DNA of 64,000 nt from Cyclospora cayetanensis (lineage: Eukaryota; Apicomplexa; Conoidasida; Eucoccidiorida; Eimeriidae): positions 62,001-126,000 of the forward strand of contig NW_020312037.1 in assembly GCF_002999335.1 (NCBI RefSeq), in the 5' to 3' direction. Shown one piece after another: positions 36,101 to 45,979 of the stretch. Within the stretch, counting starts at the first letter, position 1; each line of letters begins with the position of its first letter. The position numbers and the translations under genes are program-made. A model generated the notes under the pieces. That model did no database searches. It was not told the DNA's origin and worked only from the letters and a program-made list of their open reading frames with translations.

Positions 36101-37882
36101 GTTGCTGCTGCTGCAGCTAGGCTTCTTAGACTGCTGAGGTACAGCATCCGAGTTTCCACTGGCATCAGCGCCGGGGAGGGCGTCGGCAGGGCCTGAAACT
36201 GTAGAGACACAGCGGCAGCAGATCGAGCTGCCTTTGCAGTCCCCTTGTTGCATCCGAAACAAGGACGAGCACCTCTGACTGCTCTGTGGGGTTCTCTTCC
36301 TATGGCTGCACTCGCTATTGGAGACAGTCGCGGAGGCAGGGAAGGCGTCTTGATGCGCGTCTTCCTTCGATACAGCGGGCTTGCTGGGGTTGCTGGTGCC
36401 ATTGCTGCTGCTGCTGCATCCAGGCTCCTTGCTGCTGGCCTCAGCGCAGCAGCGCTTGGAGCTGCTGGGGGTGTTGTTGTTGCTGCTGCTGTTCAGCTGG
36501 CGGGCAGCCGCAGTTCGCCTTTTGTATTCGCAGCGGAGCGCTGAGGCGTGGAGGCAACAAACAACAGCCAGTGCGGCGGCAGTAGCAGTAGCGGAGGGAG
36601 AGGCAGACGCTTCCAACACGAGAGGCGCAACACTCAGGGCAGCGGCAGCGAAGCCAAAGCGAAAGAGACAGGAAAAGAGAGAGAGCCGCCAAGCCCTCGC
36701 TGCGGCAATGCGGCCCATCTGTCTTCGTCGCTCAGCTCCCCAGAGCTGCTTGCCTAAGAGGACGCACATGCTGTTGCTGCTGTTGTCGGCGCTCTTGTTG
36801 CGGGCGCTGTGGCTGCTGCAATCGCTTGTGCTGCTGTCGTCGCTTGGACTGCTCTCCGAGCTTCTCACAGCTCTGCTGCGCCGGCGCAGGCCCCTGCGTT
36901 CGCCCTCCCCACAAGACTCTTGCCGTCCAGCAGCTGCTGCCGCTGCCATCGCTTCTTGCGCCTCTGCAGCGGCTGCTGCAGTTGCAGCGCAGCTGCGCCG
37001 CAAGGCCAGATACGCGACGGCAAAAATAAGCAGCAGAAGGCAGCGGACTAGCAGCAGGTAGCTAAGCCCTTCCGGAACCTCAGATACAAAATTGACTGCC
37101 CTGTTAGTCCTGGTGCTGCTGCGAGGGCGAGGGCCTGGTGGAGCAAAGGAGACACTCAACAGCAACCCAGGCAGGAGATCCAGCAACCCCTGCAGCCGGC
37201 TGTGGGGGGAAGGCAGGAGAAAGGGAGGGAGAGACGGCAGCAGTATCGGGCCCCCTGGCATCAGCTTTGGCTGCCCCCGAGGCTGCATGCGCAAGTGCTG
37301 CACTAGAGCCTTCTCTACGAACACGCTGGCTGCCGCCTTGGCTCTGCTAGCCACCCCCCCTGCCGCCACTCCTACCGCTCCAGCCGCTTCTCGAATAGCC
37401 CCAGCTATGCGGTGACTGTGGACTGCTGCCGCTGCTGCAGCGCCGCTGCTGCTCTGCAGCAGCCGAACAGCGGCAACTGCTGCTGCGGCTGCAGGCACGC
37501 GGCTGCTCGTGCACCTTCGAGGAGCGCAGAGGCTGCCGCCCCTCTTTGCCGCTGCCTCCTCATCATGCGGTGGACTGCGAATTTCCCTGTGGACCTCCTC
37601 TTCCGTGAAAGGATGCTGCTGCTGCGGTTGCTGATGATGGTGATGCTGTTGCTGCCGTTGCTGCAGGGCTGAAGAAGGAGGGGGGGCGAGGCAGCTGTAC
37701 AGACACCCCAACTCTTCCGCTGCTTTTTCGCCGGCGGGGAAGGGCGCGATGAACACAGCGGCGAGCAGCAACAGCACAACAGCCGCATCCAGTGCATGCA
37801 ACAGCAGGTTCCCCACGTTTACCCACAGGCAAGGGCCTCTTCTGGCACGCCCTGCAGGGTCTGCGCAGCCTCGTGTCTTCAT
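33143..37882 (-). CDS. Ala/Ser-rich polytopic membrane protein, ~1579 aa
   Basis: The first ATG in this frame is at 37882 (MKTRGCADPAGRARRG) and the stop is the TGA at 33143-33145. The frame is open 200 nt further upstream but without an ATG. Hydrophobic stretches include LLLHALDAAVVLLLLAAVF near the N-terminus, YLLLVRCLLLLIFAVAYLAL, a run at LLLLPLLVLLLAAALGFVVG, GILLLLPLLLFSLRLLA, WLGSAVLLLLTRP, VPLLLPFCAVVAVCGAAAG and VLGVLLLLLFVSAAVTSLV. This gives about ten membrane segments. They are separated by long Ser-, Ala-, Gln- and His-rich low-complexity loops (one has HHHHQQPQQQH). The last 400 residues look like a soluble lumenal domain without a recognised motif. I do not recognise the family. 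Candidates such as a glycosyltransferase of the endoplasmic reticulum or a transporter cannot be told apart from the sequence. Confidence 0.65.
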   Translation of the reverse strand: MKTRGCADPAGRARRGPCLWVNVGNLLLHALDAAVVLLLLAAVFIAPFPAGEKAAEELGCLYSCLAPPPSSALQQRQQQHHHHQQPQQQHPFTEEEVHREIRSPPHDEEAAAKRGGSLCAPRRCTSSRVPAAAAAVAAVRLLQSSSGAAAAAAVHSHRIAGAIREAAGAVGVAAGGVASRAKAAASVFVEKALVQHLRMQPRGQPKLMPGGPILLPSLPPFLLPSPHSRLQGLLDLLPGLLLSVSFAPPGPRPRSSTRTNRAVNFVSEVPEGLSYLLLVRCLLLLIFAVAYLALRRSCAATAAAAAEAQEAMAAAAAAGRQESCGEGERRGLRRRSRAVRSSESSPSDDSSTSDCSSHSARNKSADNSSNSMCVLLGKQLWGAERRRQMGRIAAARAWRLSLFSCLFRFGFAAAALSVAPLVLEASASPSATATAAALAVVCCLHASALRCEYKRRTAAARQLNSSSNNNTPSSSKRCCAEASSKEPGCSSSSNGTSNPSKPAVSKEDAHQDAFPASATVSNSECSHRKRTPQSSQRCSSLFRMQQGDCKGSSICCRCVSTVSGPADALPGADASGNSDAVPQQSKKPSCSSSNGVVTAASAASSSSPSSYRLRAVACVFIGAVAAAAFEPSLVGALMPVLLALTGGLCAYEGQEKGAVCASHLHDGCNSSGGSISSKGVKYLRLLLLPLLVLLLAAALGFVVGAAIAAAGEIAAFGEPLILQQQHRHVFTVLVQRLRHAKGVLLLRLGRPLELVRRLLLQEQVSSTLGWRAADSSTGSTVLAGSGTRGSSNIAYSRHKAMQVLLWQQGGTEGGLKGAGPLSLQQLLALSPGGELASSFGILLLLPLLLFSLRLLAKCVEVLWLRGPFLRAASRRGPLGSGCRKCSLSSKQAAQECDALNASSKDRSGSKCTGRELCKSEGRLSETGLLLIEESHGKSHGKSHGDSSRGSTDASSTCTRGESSACTTHARSCSGTKCERECITPSLIPWFLCGDLAIPWLGSAVLLLLTRPHPADTEGERQQAGDLVPLLLPFCAVVAVCGAAAGAALLQQILLTVEPGSCASRITREYDSSPSSADTPAESSCLGPSAAGSHAAAMEAVSPALRDVLMLQEQRHLSTSSTPTIASSGSWHESAGPLMLMHAVSLRLPSRAAAAALQLRRASFACIEATLRKSPTLRRIRRLAARQKELAQRLLTPQAAAAAVLGVLLLLLFVSAAVTSLVRLAAVAYLSPGGHALHALERMLLHKAYLQAPGCDVSAEATHKVEALRAAAAPAGTWGAAAVQTLTVPSVFHQLYDATLYPDTGEAVPTAGAVIYSRWIAAAAAAPHSAAAIARASRAAAAPLGTLENLLQPLHPFLAVAQRHLSPKHHEALNAAACTREVLGTHSHYFQTPGSVQQQQQQQQPREAAPCSIYVAADVASLGASPFAAPPPSTCAVHWGSSEDFLQAFQSRNFTFLLTATPPDELSSALGVSKRSERSAKGHYCLLFAVAGLAEVRFDASPLLRLLGLPAAPWLFSPQGPRQAQQQQRWRQLRLRERDSQKATFLLSVSPSAFVYYKAGPKPPRRHFRGGAMPHHHSQP

Positions 37883-38917
37883 GTTGAGCTGGACGGCATG
37901 ATCTCCTTCTCGCCGTCTTTGCGGTGCCTGTCTGTGGCTGCTACTGCCCTTTCGCGGAGGCCGAGTGACGCAGTTACGCTGGCTACTGATGCTGATTCTG
38001 CTCCTGCTGCTGCTGCTGCTGCTGATGCTGATCAACACGCATCCAGAGAAAGACCATTCAACAAGGACGGCAGTTTTCCGCTTAGCCAAAAATACAGCTG
38101 CCCCCTGCCCCTCCTTCCCGTCCTACTGCAGCATGGAGAGCCCAACCCGCCAGCTGCCCAAAGGACGGCCGGGTTGTTGCCAACCGTGAAGGAAGGAGGC
38201 AGAGGCTGCACGAATTCTGCGAGGAGTAAAAAGGCTTCCAGAGTCAACTAGCTGGCTAGCAGCCAGCAGGACCCGAAAAAAGTGGAGTCTGGGGAGTTAT
38301 CTGGTCTCCCACTATTGTTACGATGCCGCTACCCGGAATGGAGAAGCGTAGGCACCTATTCTTAGCTTAAAAACCTCGTGTCTTGCGATGACTGGTTGCT
38401 AGCCCTCAGAGGGAGCTGCAGATAGAGCTCGCCGTTTGAGAACGCTGCCGCTGGACGCTTGCATGCAGGTGCTGCTGCAGCCACGAGCAGGAGCAGGAGA
38501 GAGAACGAGGGAAACCGCCTTTTCACAGGGTTTCTTGTACGTTTTGGCGGCCCTTTCCGGCTCTGGAGGGAGCCTAGGCGTCCAAGAAGACACCCGAATG
38601 TATGTGAGGCGCAGGAAAAAGGTTCGCGACGCACACCCCCGAGTGACCCTTCAAAGGAATCGAGTGTTCACCTGCCAAGCTGCTTAAGGAATTCGTGCTC
38701 TTTGTAGCTCTACGATCGTTCTAGGGCGTTTAAATTGCGCATTTTTCGCGATAACAGCCTATTCGGAGGAAAGCACGTTTGTACAACTATCCGTCCTCCC
38801 ACGCGGAGTAACGACCGGCGGCCGTCTACCCCAGGGGCGTATCTGGCACCGTGTTTCTTGAGGCTTGCGGCTACCGCTGTTGCTTGCTGCGCTTCATTTC
38901 CCCCCTTTATCGCCACA
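37883..38917. other. Divergent promoter region with CTG run
   Basis: This lies between the divergent membrane-protein and SAC3-like genes. It contains a CTG-rich tract at about 37981-38035. The plus-strand frame of the SAC3-like gene stays open upstream to 38735, so a spliced upstream exon for that gene is possible. Confidence 0.4.
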
Positions 38918-41785
38918 ATGAGCTCCACGAGACCCTTTTTACGGAGCCAGAACTCCCCGAATAGCGCCTCAGGCCCGGCAGCAGCGCCACCAGCAACCCA
39001 AGCAGCCATAGCCGCAGCGCATGAAAGGGAGGAAGGAAATCGGCTCGCCTCGCATGCAGGCGCAACAGTCGTGGAGGCTGGAGAAGCACCGAGGGAGGAC
39101 GGACCCTGTTGCTGCGGCTGCTGTCTCTTCCCCCCCAGCGCCTCCTTCTGCGGTCCTTCTGAGGCTTCTTTCCGGTCTGCCCTCTGCCGCAATCTCCTCG
39201 AGGCAGCGCCACGCCGCTGCCTCACGCAGCAGTTCATGCGCCGTATGTACACCAGCGCGAGCTACCGGAGCAAGGGGAGCGCTTTAGTGCAGCAGGAGGT
39301 CCTGAGTGTGGAAGCTCTGTGTCAGCTAAGCGGCTACCTCCTCGGTAATGTATTGCCGTCTCTAATATTCCCCGTCTGCTCCTCGGATACGAGCGCCTCT
39401 TGCCCCTTCCTGAAGCCTGGCGCCAGCAGCAACAGCGGCCACCCCGGTAGCAAGCCGTGCGAATGTACTCTGCTGCTGAAAGAGCAACCGCACGGCTTCC
39501 CCTTCATTGCGGACCGCTTGCGCACTCAGAGGCAGGGCTTGCTGCTGCGAACACGGCAGCAGCAACAACAGCAGAAGCAGCCTCCCCAGCAGCAGCTGAC
39601 GCCTGCTATCGAATGGGCACAGATCGCCAGAAGCATCCGCTTTATGCTCTTCGCGGAGGTATTTTGGGGCGGCCGTCTGTACCACAACGCCAAAGCAGCA
39701 CACTGTTTTGGGCGCTGCCACTGCTGCAGCAAATGCCGTCTGTGCGGACAGCCAGCAGAGCAGCAGCAGCAGTGGCAGGGCGCCTCCCACCATCTCCGTA
39801 CTTTTGACCACAGCAGCACTGATAGTAGTAGTAGTAATATTAGTAGTGGTAGTAGTACTAGTGCTAATACTAGTAGTATGAACAACGGGGTGCAGGCAGA
39901 AGACCTGCAGACAGCTCGGCGAGCGGCTGCCTTCGCACCCAGCCTCAACCGTTTGTTGATTCGTGCCGCCTTCTCGGCCTTGCTGCAGCAGCTGCAGCGC
40001 GCCACCAGCGCTGTAAAGCTGGCGACTCAGCGGCAACGGAAGCGCTCAGTCGAAGGAGGAGGGGGAGGACAGATACACTTTTCCTTAGTGCTTCAGCACC
40101 TGCAAACGGATGCCGGTACCTTGGATCAGCTGCTTGCTGCTTTGCTCCTGTATGATGCGTTGCTTTCTCCTCTGCAGCAGCAGCAGCAGCAGATATTCCT
40201 GCTTCAGCGCCTGCTGCTGCTCGTAGGAAGGGAAGGATGGCAACAGCTACGTCTGTGCCGCTTGTCCGCGCGCCTGATCTTTGAAGGTAGGGGGACACGA
40301 TAAACTGCTGCTGATGCTGCTGCTGCTGCTGTCACCTAGACAGAAGCCTTACTGCGCTCACTGCTGCTATATGCAGCAGTGAGCGCAGTAAGGTCTGGCC
40401 TTGCGCTTGGGAACCAGTAGTGCTGTTATCCCTTAGCGTTCGCCTCAGTAGCGGCTCGGGACCTAACTCCCTCCTCGCGCGGCTCGTGGGTGTGGCGGCG
40501 CATGCAACATATTGCGCTGCACTCCTTCCTTGCTCTGTAATAAGTGCCTCGCTGCCTCTGTGCGCCTTTCCCTACTGTCTTGAGCCACTCGATTCTCCCT
40601 CTTTTCTCCCCCACCCCCACCCCGCCTGAGCCCTGCGGCCCACTCTTCGTGCATGCGCACCCTGCGGTGTCTGCTTCCACCTCTTCCACAAGGCGCCTCT
40701 CCCAATAGCCTCCTATCCACACACTCTCGATTCATTTGTACCCTAACAGAGTACATCTATGTTGAGAGACGGATATACACTTCTGTGTCGGCACAAGTCC
40801 CCCTCCTCTACAACAGGTCCCCCCCATTTCTGCCTGGCCAATATGAGTGTGTGACTCTGGCAGTCTTCCATGCCGCTCGGCTGCTCTGCACCTGCCGCTG
40901 CACGGGAGAGCAGCACTTTTTCCAAGTTCTTTCTCTTTAAGAAGGCCGTTGTATGCCTACTATGTTCTTGCTGCTTAGATACTGGTTCCTGCTTCTTAGC
41001 CACTGCACCCAACTAGGCCTCTTTGCACACTACGTCGCGCTGTGCTCTTCTCCTCTCCCTCCCACAGCGCCAGCCGTTTCTTTGTGAAAATCTTACGAGC
41101 GCACCCGTTGCCCTTATTTCTGCCCCTGCTGCAGTCAGCCAGCGCGGACCGTTCCCGCAATTCTCAACAGTCCAAGCGATCCATGAGGTTTTCCGCAACG
41201 CACCCGACCTCAGACCTCATGGGCTACGCTCTCTTCAAGTGTGTGCCTGCTGCAGCGGCGGCTGGAAACATCCTCCGGGTGCTGCGCATCGCGAAGACTC
41301 TTCCCTTTCTCCTGCAAGCTGCGGCCTACCGGCATATTGATGCACTGCGTGCGGCTGCCATCGCTGCGTGTATCGCTGCTGCACCAGTTGGGGGGGCTTC
41401 TTTGCCCCTCTCGCGCCTCGCTGCCCTCCTCGGCTGCTCCTCCAGCAGCGCCCTGCAGTTTTGCCATCAGCTGCCGCAGCCGCACCAGACAGGGCCGCAG
41501 AAATACCTGCAAACTCCCATAACGGCCGTTCGTCTATTCCGCGGGGGGCAGATGCAGTTTGTTTCAGCGAGCTCTGAGGCAGCAGCAAAGGCTGACGTCA
41601 CGCAGCCGCAAGTCCTTGACTTGCATAAGTTTGCCGGCGCCGCGTACAGCGACGCCTGGCTGCGACTCCAGCCAGCCGAGGAGACAGTAAGGGCGGCCCC
41701 TCGCAACCGTAAGCAGCTACGCGAACTAATGCTGCAGGATACGCTAGGGCAGCAACACTTGCCGATAGGTTTTGGTTCTGCTTAG
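38918..41785 (+). CDS. SAC3/GANP-domain protein (mRNA export family)
   Basis: The start is the ATG at 38918 (MSSTRPFLRSQNS). Exon 1 ends near 40286 (GTAGGG donor) or about 40221 (GTAGGA donor, phase 0). Exon 2 starts near 41133 (acceptor CTGCTGCAG, phase 0) and ends TAG at 41785. SAC3/GANP landmarks appear in order: FCGPSEASFRSALCRNLLE (position of the usual CPE-R motif), MRRMYTSASYRSK (VKxYxRSAA), the LxLSGYLLGNVLPS helix, FIADRLRTQRQG (DRxRxIRxD) and SIRFMLFAEVF. Exon 2 carries the PCI-like end: AAAAGNILRVLRIAKTLPFL, then YRHIDALRAAAIAA and LPLSRLAALLG. In other eukaryotes such proteins scaffold TREX-2 or related complexes at the nuclear pore. Gln runs and an AGT-encoded poly-Ser run interrupt the domain. 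The order of motifs is clear, but the junction between exons is not settled. Confidence 0.72.
39823..39879 (+). repeat. AGT microsatellite coding poly-Ser
   Basis: Imperfect AGT/AAT repeats encode a Ser/Asn/Thr/Gly-rich stretch inside the SAC3-like exon. This is a different triplet from the usual CAG type of this region. Confidence 0.8.
40347..40393. repeat. Perfect 21-bp inverted repeat (hairpin)
   Basis: Arms 40347-40367 and 40373-40393 (ccttactgcgctcactgctgc and its exact reverse complement) surround a 5-nt loop, tatat. It lies just past the likely donor of the SAC3-like gene, so it would sit in the intron or in the 3' UTR of a shorter transcript. Confidence 0.85.
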
Positions 41786-41871
41786 AATGTTACTTGCAGC
41801 ACTGCTAGACTCCATGCCGCGTGGTAGGCTGCAAAAGTGAGGCGCTGTAGCCTGCCAAACGTATTAGTTTC

Positions 41872-43089
41872 TCAGATACACAACGCAGCAACTCCCTGAG
41901 ACTTTGGGGGCTTTGCTTCCGAGGAAACCGATAGTCCACCAGCCTTTTCAGCAGGCGAATGCGCAGTGGGAAGGCTGCAATCGGAAGACCTGCTATTGCT
42001 GCTGTTACTGGGGCCGCTCCGTTTGACTGGAATTTCCCCCGTCCAGAGGTGCTCTCCCGTGCGTGGATCACGCACAAGCCGTGAGGGCTCGGTCTGAGAA
42101 TGCGGCATCTGTAGCAACACAAGGCGGCAGGAAAGGGAGATCATTCCTTGCCTGCTGGTATAGAAGCGGCTGCCAGGATGCCGGCAGTCGGTATGTACGC
42201 TGTATGGCCAAACGCCCCCGGCTTACCTGAAGCACCGCGAATTGCCTTGGCATCTGAGACGTCTCCAGTCGGAGGGACGGATGGCGAACAGAGTACATCT
42301 GAGGATGGGGCACATGCAGAGGTGTAGGTGTAATATGTGCGACGTGAAAGATAGACGCAGAAAACGGTAGACAGAGAGGGCTCGTATGGATGTGGCAAAA
42401 GGGCTGTAGACTTCCTTTCCAGAACATTAAGGACGATAAGAAATTCGCACCAAGTAATACATGTGAGAAATGTAATCCTGCAACCCATAGTAAGAAGGTA
42501 CCTAAAACATCATCATTGATGAAGATAGCTAATCCAAAGTATTTTTGGCCTGTACTTTTGTGTGTGCAAGTACGGTAGGGTAAGTAAATGAAATCGCCGG
42601 GGTAGACAGAGCAGACTACCGGAAGCAGATCTGTGTATAGAAGGAGGACACACCAGACGGATGCACTGCGCCCGCCGTATAGCGAGAGACTTACCCTGTG
42701 TAGGATTGAGGGGAGTGGGGCATCATAGCCCCTAGGTATTCGCTCCCATTGATCGCTGAGAGGATTATAAAAAGCCCTCACTAGCGGATCTCCTCGAGTG
42801 TCTCGCGGCGTGACTTCGTCATGTACACTTAGATTCGGGAACAGCACACACACAACAAGCAGAGGCCACGAGAAAGGAGCCGCATGCAGCTCCCGCAGGC
42901 AAGCCGCGGATACCTAGGGCAGGACGTGCGCATCCCGCAGTGCAATTAGCTCTTCAATTTCGGTGGTTTGATCTACCCGTAGCACTCTTCCATCTCGCGG
43001 GCCTTAGGGTAGGCGACGGAGAAGTAAGTGATCGCCAGGAACGCGCAAACGATAACTGGCACCTGCGACTCACAGAAGGCACATGCCAT
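41872..43089 (-). CDS. Small four-exon single-TM protein, possibly mitochondrial
   Basis: Exons are 43089-42977, 42827-42695, 42298-42227 and 42108-41872. All phases close (2, 0, 0) with standard GT-AG introns, giving 184 residues. The start is MACAFCESQVPVIVCAFLAI, so a short N-terminus leads straight into one membrane segment (about residues 10-27). A compact soluble part follows, including DPLVRAFYNPLSDQWERIP, GYDAPLPSILHRMYSVRHP and RDPRTGEHLWTGEI. The last 45 residues are Ser/Asn-rich and low in complexity. The layout (tiny N-terminal TM, then a conserved-looking Trp/Tyr-rich domain) resembles accessory subunits of mitochondrial inner-membrane complexes. That is a guess, and I do not recognise the family. 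It is convergent with the SAC3-like gene, whose stop lies about 90 bp away. Confidence 0.65.
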
Positions 43090-44550
43090 CATCGCACGCA
43101 GCCAGTAAGGAGACTAAGCGCCGCTTTCCCATCTGTCCACCTGTCCGTCGTCCTCCATATGGCGGGCGGGCCGTAGAACGCACTTTTCGCAAACCACCAA
43201 CTGTAACACGATCAAGGGAGCAAGAGTTTGAGTGCTACCACGGTGCAGAGGCAGAGGACGAGCACATACACATACACACTCATGTTCAAATATACATATA
43301 TATAAATATACATAGATATATAGCCCTCATGAGGCCAGTTAAGGACAGCAGGCACAGAAACAAAAGACGCTTGAGGCTGAGGGGAGCATCTCTGGCAAGG
43401 ACAGAAGCGGCACACGAAGCAAGCGTGTGGGGTGGGGGGACCCCAGAAGGTGCGAACTAAGGGGCGAAAGAAAGCCAGAGCACCCGAAAAGAAAGTAACG
43501 AGACTCAGCAAAGGGGTTTTAAAAACGCACAACGCCTGGAGTATCGTCATAAGGAACGTCTGTACGCTGCTCAGCTGCATATCTCTGGTAGCGCTGGCGG
43601 CGGAGTGCTGCAGACCACACAGAAAAGCCGACAAAGATGGGCAGCTACACACTGCAGCGAACCTTGCGGGGAACGCATGGGGAGGCGATACGCCCTCATA
43701 GCTCCTGTTGCGAGGCCGAGGGGACCCGCAGAAAACAAAAACACAATACCCCTACACGGGCAATCTCCCCGCATGCAGCATTAGAAGCAATCACTTCAGG
43801 CCCCCCCACCCCCACGGAACGCGCCACACGCACGCTTCTCTGTACGGAGCGAGTTCCTCCCCGAACGGACTTTAAGCATCGAGAGAAAGACAGAAAGAAA
43901 GATATACATACATATATATCTTTCTCTCACCAAAGCGATACACAGAGGCAAACAAATCACTACCAACGAACGCCGGCCCGCAAACCCGAAGTGAGGCCCC
44001 ATTAAAAGAGCTGTTTTGCTACACCCCCGTTGCGCTGCTCGTTCGGTTTCTCGAGAACACGGTTAGCTACTGAACTAGCTAGGTACGGCTATAGCCGAAC
44101 AACGCTCAGAAAGACTTGATGAGGCTCCCTGGGGCAGCGCTTTGCCGCACTTCTCTGCTCTTCTGTCTCTTCTCCCCAGGCGGCAGCGCCTGCGTCTTCC
44201 ATAGCCGCTGCCATGCCGCGAGCCCTGTGCACCACCCATCACTCGAAAACAGAATTTTGTGTTCTCGACAGTCAAGACGCCAGCCGGGGGGTAGACGTCC
44301 TGTGAGCCTCGAAAACTATTGGCGAAAGCACTGAACGTGGACAGGAACTTATAAGCAACTCAAGCGATTAAGATCCTGGGGGATGGCACCATCCGTATGC
44401 ATAAGCTCAGCACGTTTAGGGCCAGGAGGCACACAAAGTCTCGGTAAAGCACAAAAGAGAACGCGCAAAGGACAGCGTGCTTGTGAGAGACAGGGATAAT
44501 CGGGGAAAGGAGATGCAGATGCGCTGGATGTAAGCTGCAGAGCCGAAGAG
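43090..44550. other. Intergenic region with AT/AC microsatellites
   Basis: No supported exon. Contains AC/AT microsatellites at about 43262-43322, and a small inverted repeat (gaaagatata...tatatctttc) at about 43898-43925. Upstream frames for the four-exon gene were tested and not needed. Confidence 0.4.
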
Positions 44551-45979
44551 CTACCCCTCGCATTGCCTGTCATAGTGACTGCGCGAAAAGGGTTGGGAGA
44601 GCACATCGTAGGCCACGCGAACTTCGTGAAAGCGACTGGCGGCCTGAGGCAAACAAAGAAGAGAGATGAGTGGAAGAAGATGGAAGAGGCATAGCATGGG
44701 AGAAGACACAAGTAGAGCGGCCCCGAAACGAAATGCCTTGATAAAGAAAGGCACACAAACACGCAGACATTGACCACCAATCGTGGAGGGGTTAAACGGG
44801 CATGCGTGCCTCAGCAGTCAAGATGCAAATATGCATCCAGCACTGCGCATGCAGAAGGCAACAAGCTGCCTACGAGGGACAGCCTAGACAAAGAGAGGGG
44901 CAGGAGCGCACGGCCGCAGAGAGATATTTATAAAAGAGGGGGGTACAGGGAGAGGCAGATATATACATGCATACAGAGCGAGAGAGACAGAGAGAGACAG
45001 AGACAGAGAGAGACAGAGAGTGACAGAGAGAGACAGAGAGAGACAGAGAGTGACAGAGAGAGAGAGAGACAGAGAGAGAGAGAGACAGAGAGAGAGAGAG
45101 AGACAGAGAAATAAGGGATATAGAAAACGTGGGAGAGCAGACAAGCAGAAGCAGCGAGATACACAGAACGGTGAAGCACTGGTTCCTTCATTGTCTGGGG
45201 TATAGCAGGAAAAGGGCCTGATGCAGGGATAACGAGAGCAACAGAGGCATCGACAGCAGCAGGGTGTCTCACGTTTGGATCATCTTTATTTTTATCTGGG
45301 TGGAGTTGGAGAGCCAGAGCTACATAAGCCTGGAGGTAGTCATGAGGCGCAGTCCACAGCAGATGCAGAGGTGTGCATCCTCTGCGCTACAGCAATGGAG
45401 CGCAAGGCGTGGAGCAGTCTTAGGTGCAGCAGCAGAAGGGTCTGGTGCAGAAGCAGCCGCCACAACAGCATCAGCAACAGCAGTGAGGCTAGCTGGGTGG
45501 AAGACACAAAGAAGAGAGCGGGCGCTAGCTCTGCCTGTCTGCCTCCTGCATATGTTTCTCGCCTGTCGAATCTCCGCTTGTGTTGCTGTTGGCTTCACTC
45601 CCAGCGTTGCATAGTGCGACCCACCCACGCTGCTGCTGCTGCTGGAGAAGTTTCGCCTCTTTGAAACATTGGAGGCAGAATTAATGGTTCCGCAGCTCAT
45701 GTCACCAACAGCCCGACTGACTGGCCTGCTGCAGCTGATGTTGCTGCTGCCTTTGGGTAGATCCGGTCGAAGACCCCTAGCCGCGCTCACCCTCCAGTGC
45801 AGCGACACCTGCCTCTGCCTTGCTGCTGCTGCCCCTATAAAGCTACCCGGTAAGTTCCTTGCCTTTAGCAAACAGAGGCGTCCAGAAGCACCCATACAGT
45901 CCACCCAAGCGATGGAAACCCTGGCAGGCACACAGCTATCTGCTGCAGCCGCGGAGAGAAAACCTGCGGTCCGCAGCAT
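44551..45979 (-). CDS. DnaJ (J-domain) protein with organelle-type N-terminus
   Basis: Exons are 45979-45563, 45329-45273 and 44643-44551, all joined in phase 0, giving 188 residues. The J domain is split over the three exons: HYATLGVKPTATQAEIRQ in exon 1, the mini-exon AYVALALQLHPDKNKDDPN with the HPD motif that stimulates Hsp70 ATPase, and AASRFHEVRVAYDVLSQP...HYDR in exon 3. The first 120 residues are Arg/Ser/Ala-rich with almost no acidic residues and contain RRNFSSSSS, which suggests mitochondrial (or apicoplast) import. The stop follows soon after the J domain. A GT just before it (GGGTAGCTC) could instead be a donor to a further exon that I could not find. Intron 1 has a GC donor (CAG|GCGAGA) because no usable GT is present. 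Confidence 0.8.
44979..45110. repeat. GA/GACA microsatellite
   Basis: Tandem gagagacaga-type repeats of about 130 bp lie inside intron 2 of the J-domain gene. Confidence 0.85.

Noticed and set aside
43212..43652. 146-residue minus-strand frame upstream of the four-exon gene
   Set aside because: It reads through AT/AC microsatellites and is not needed, because the four-exon model has its own ATG.
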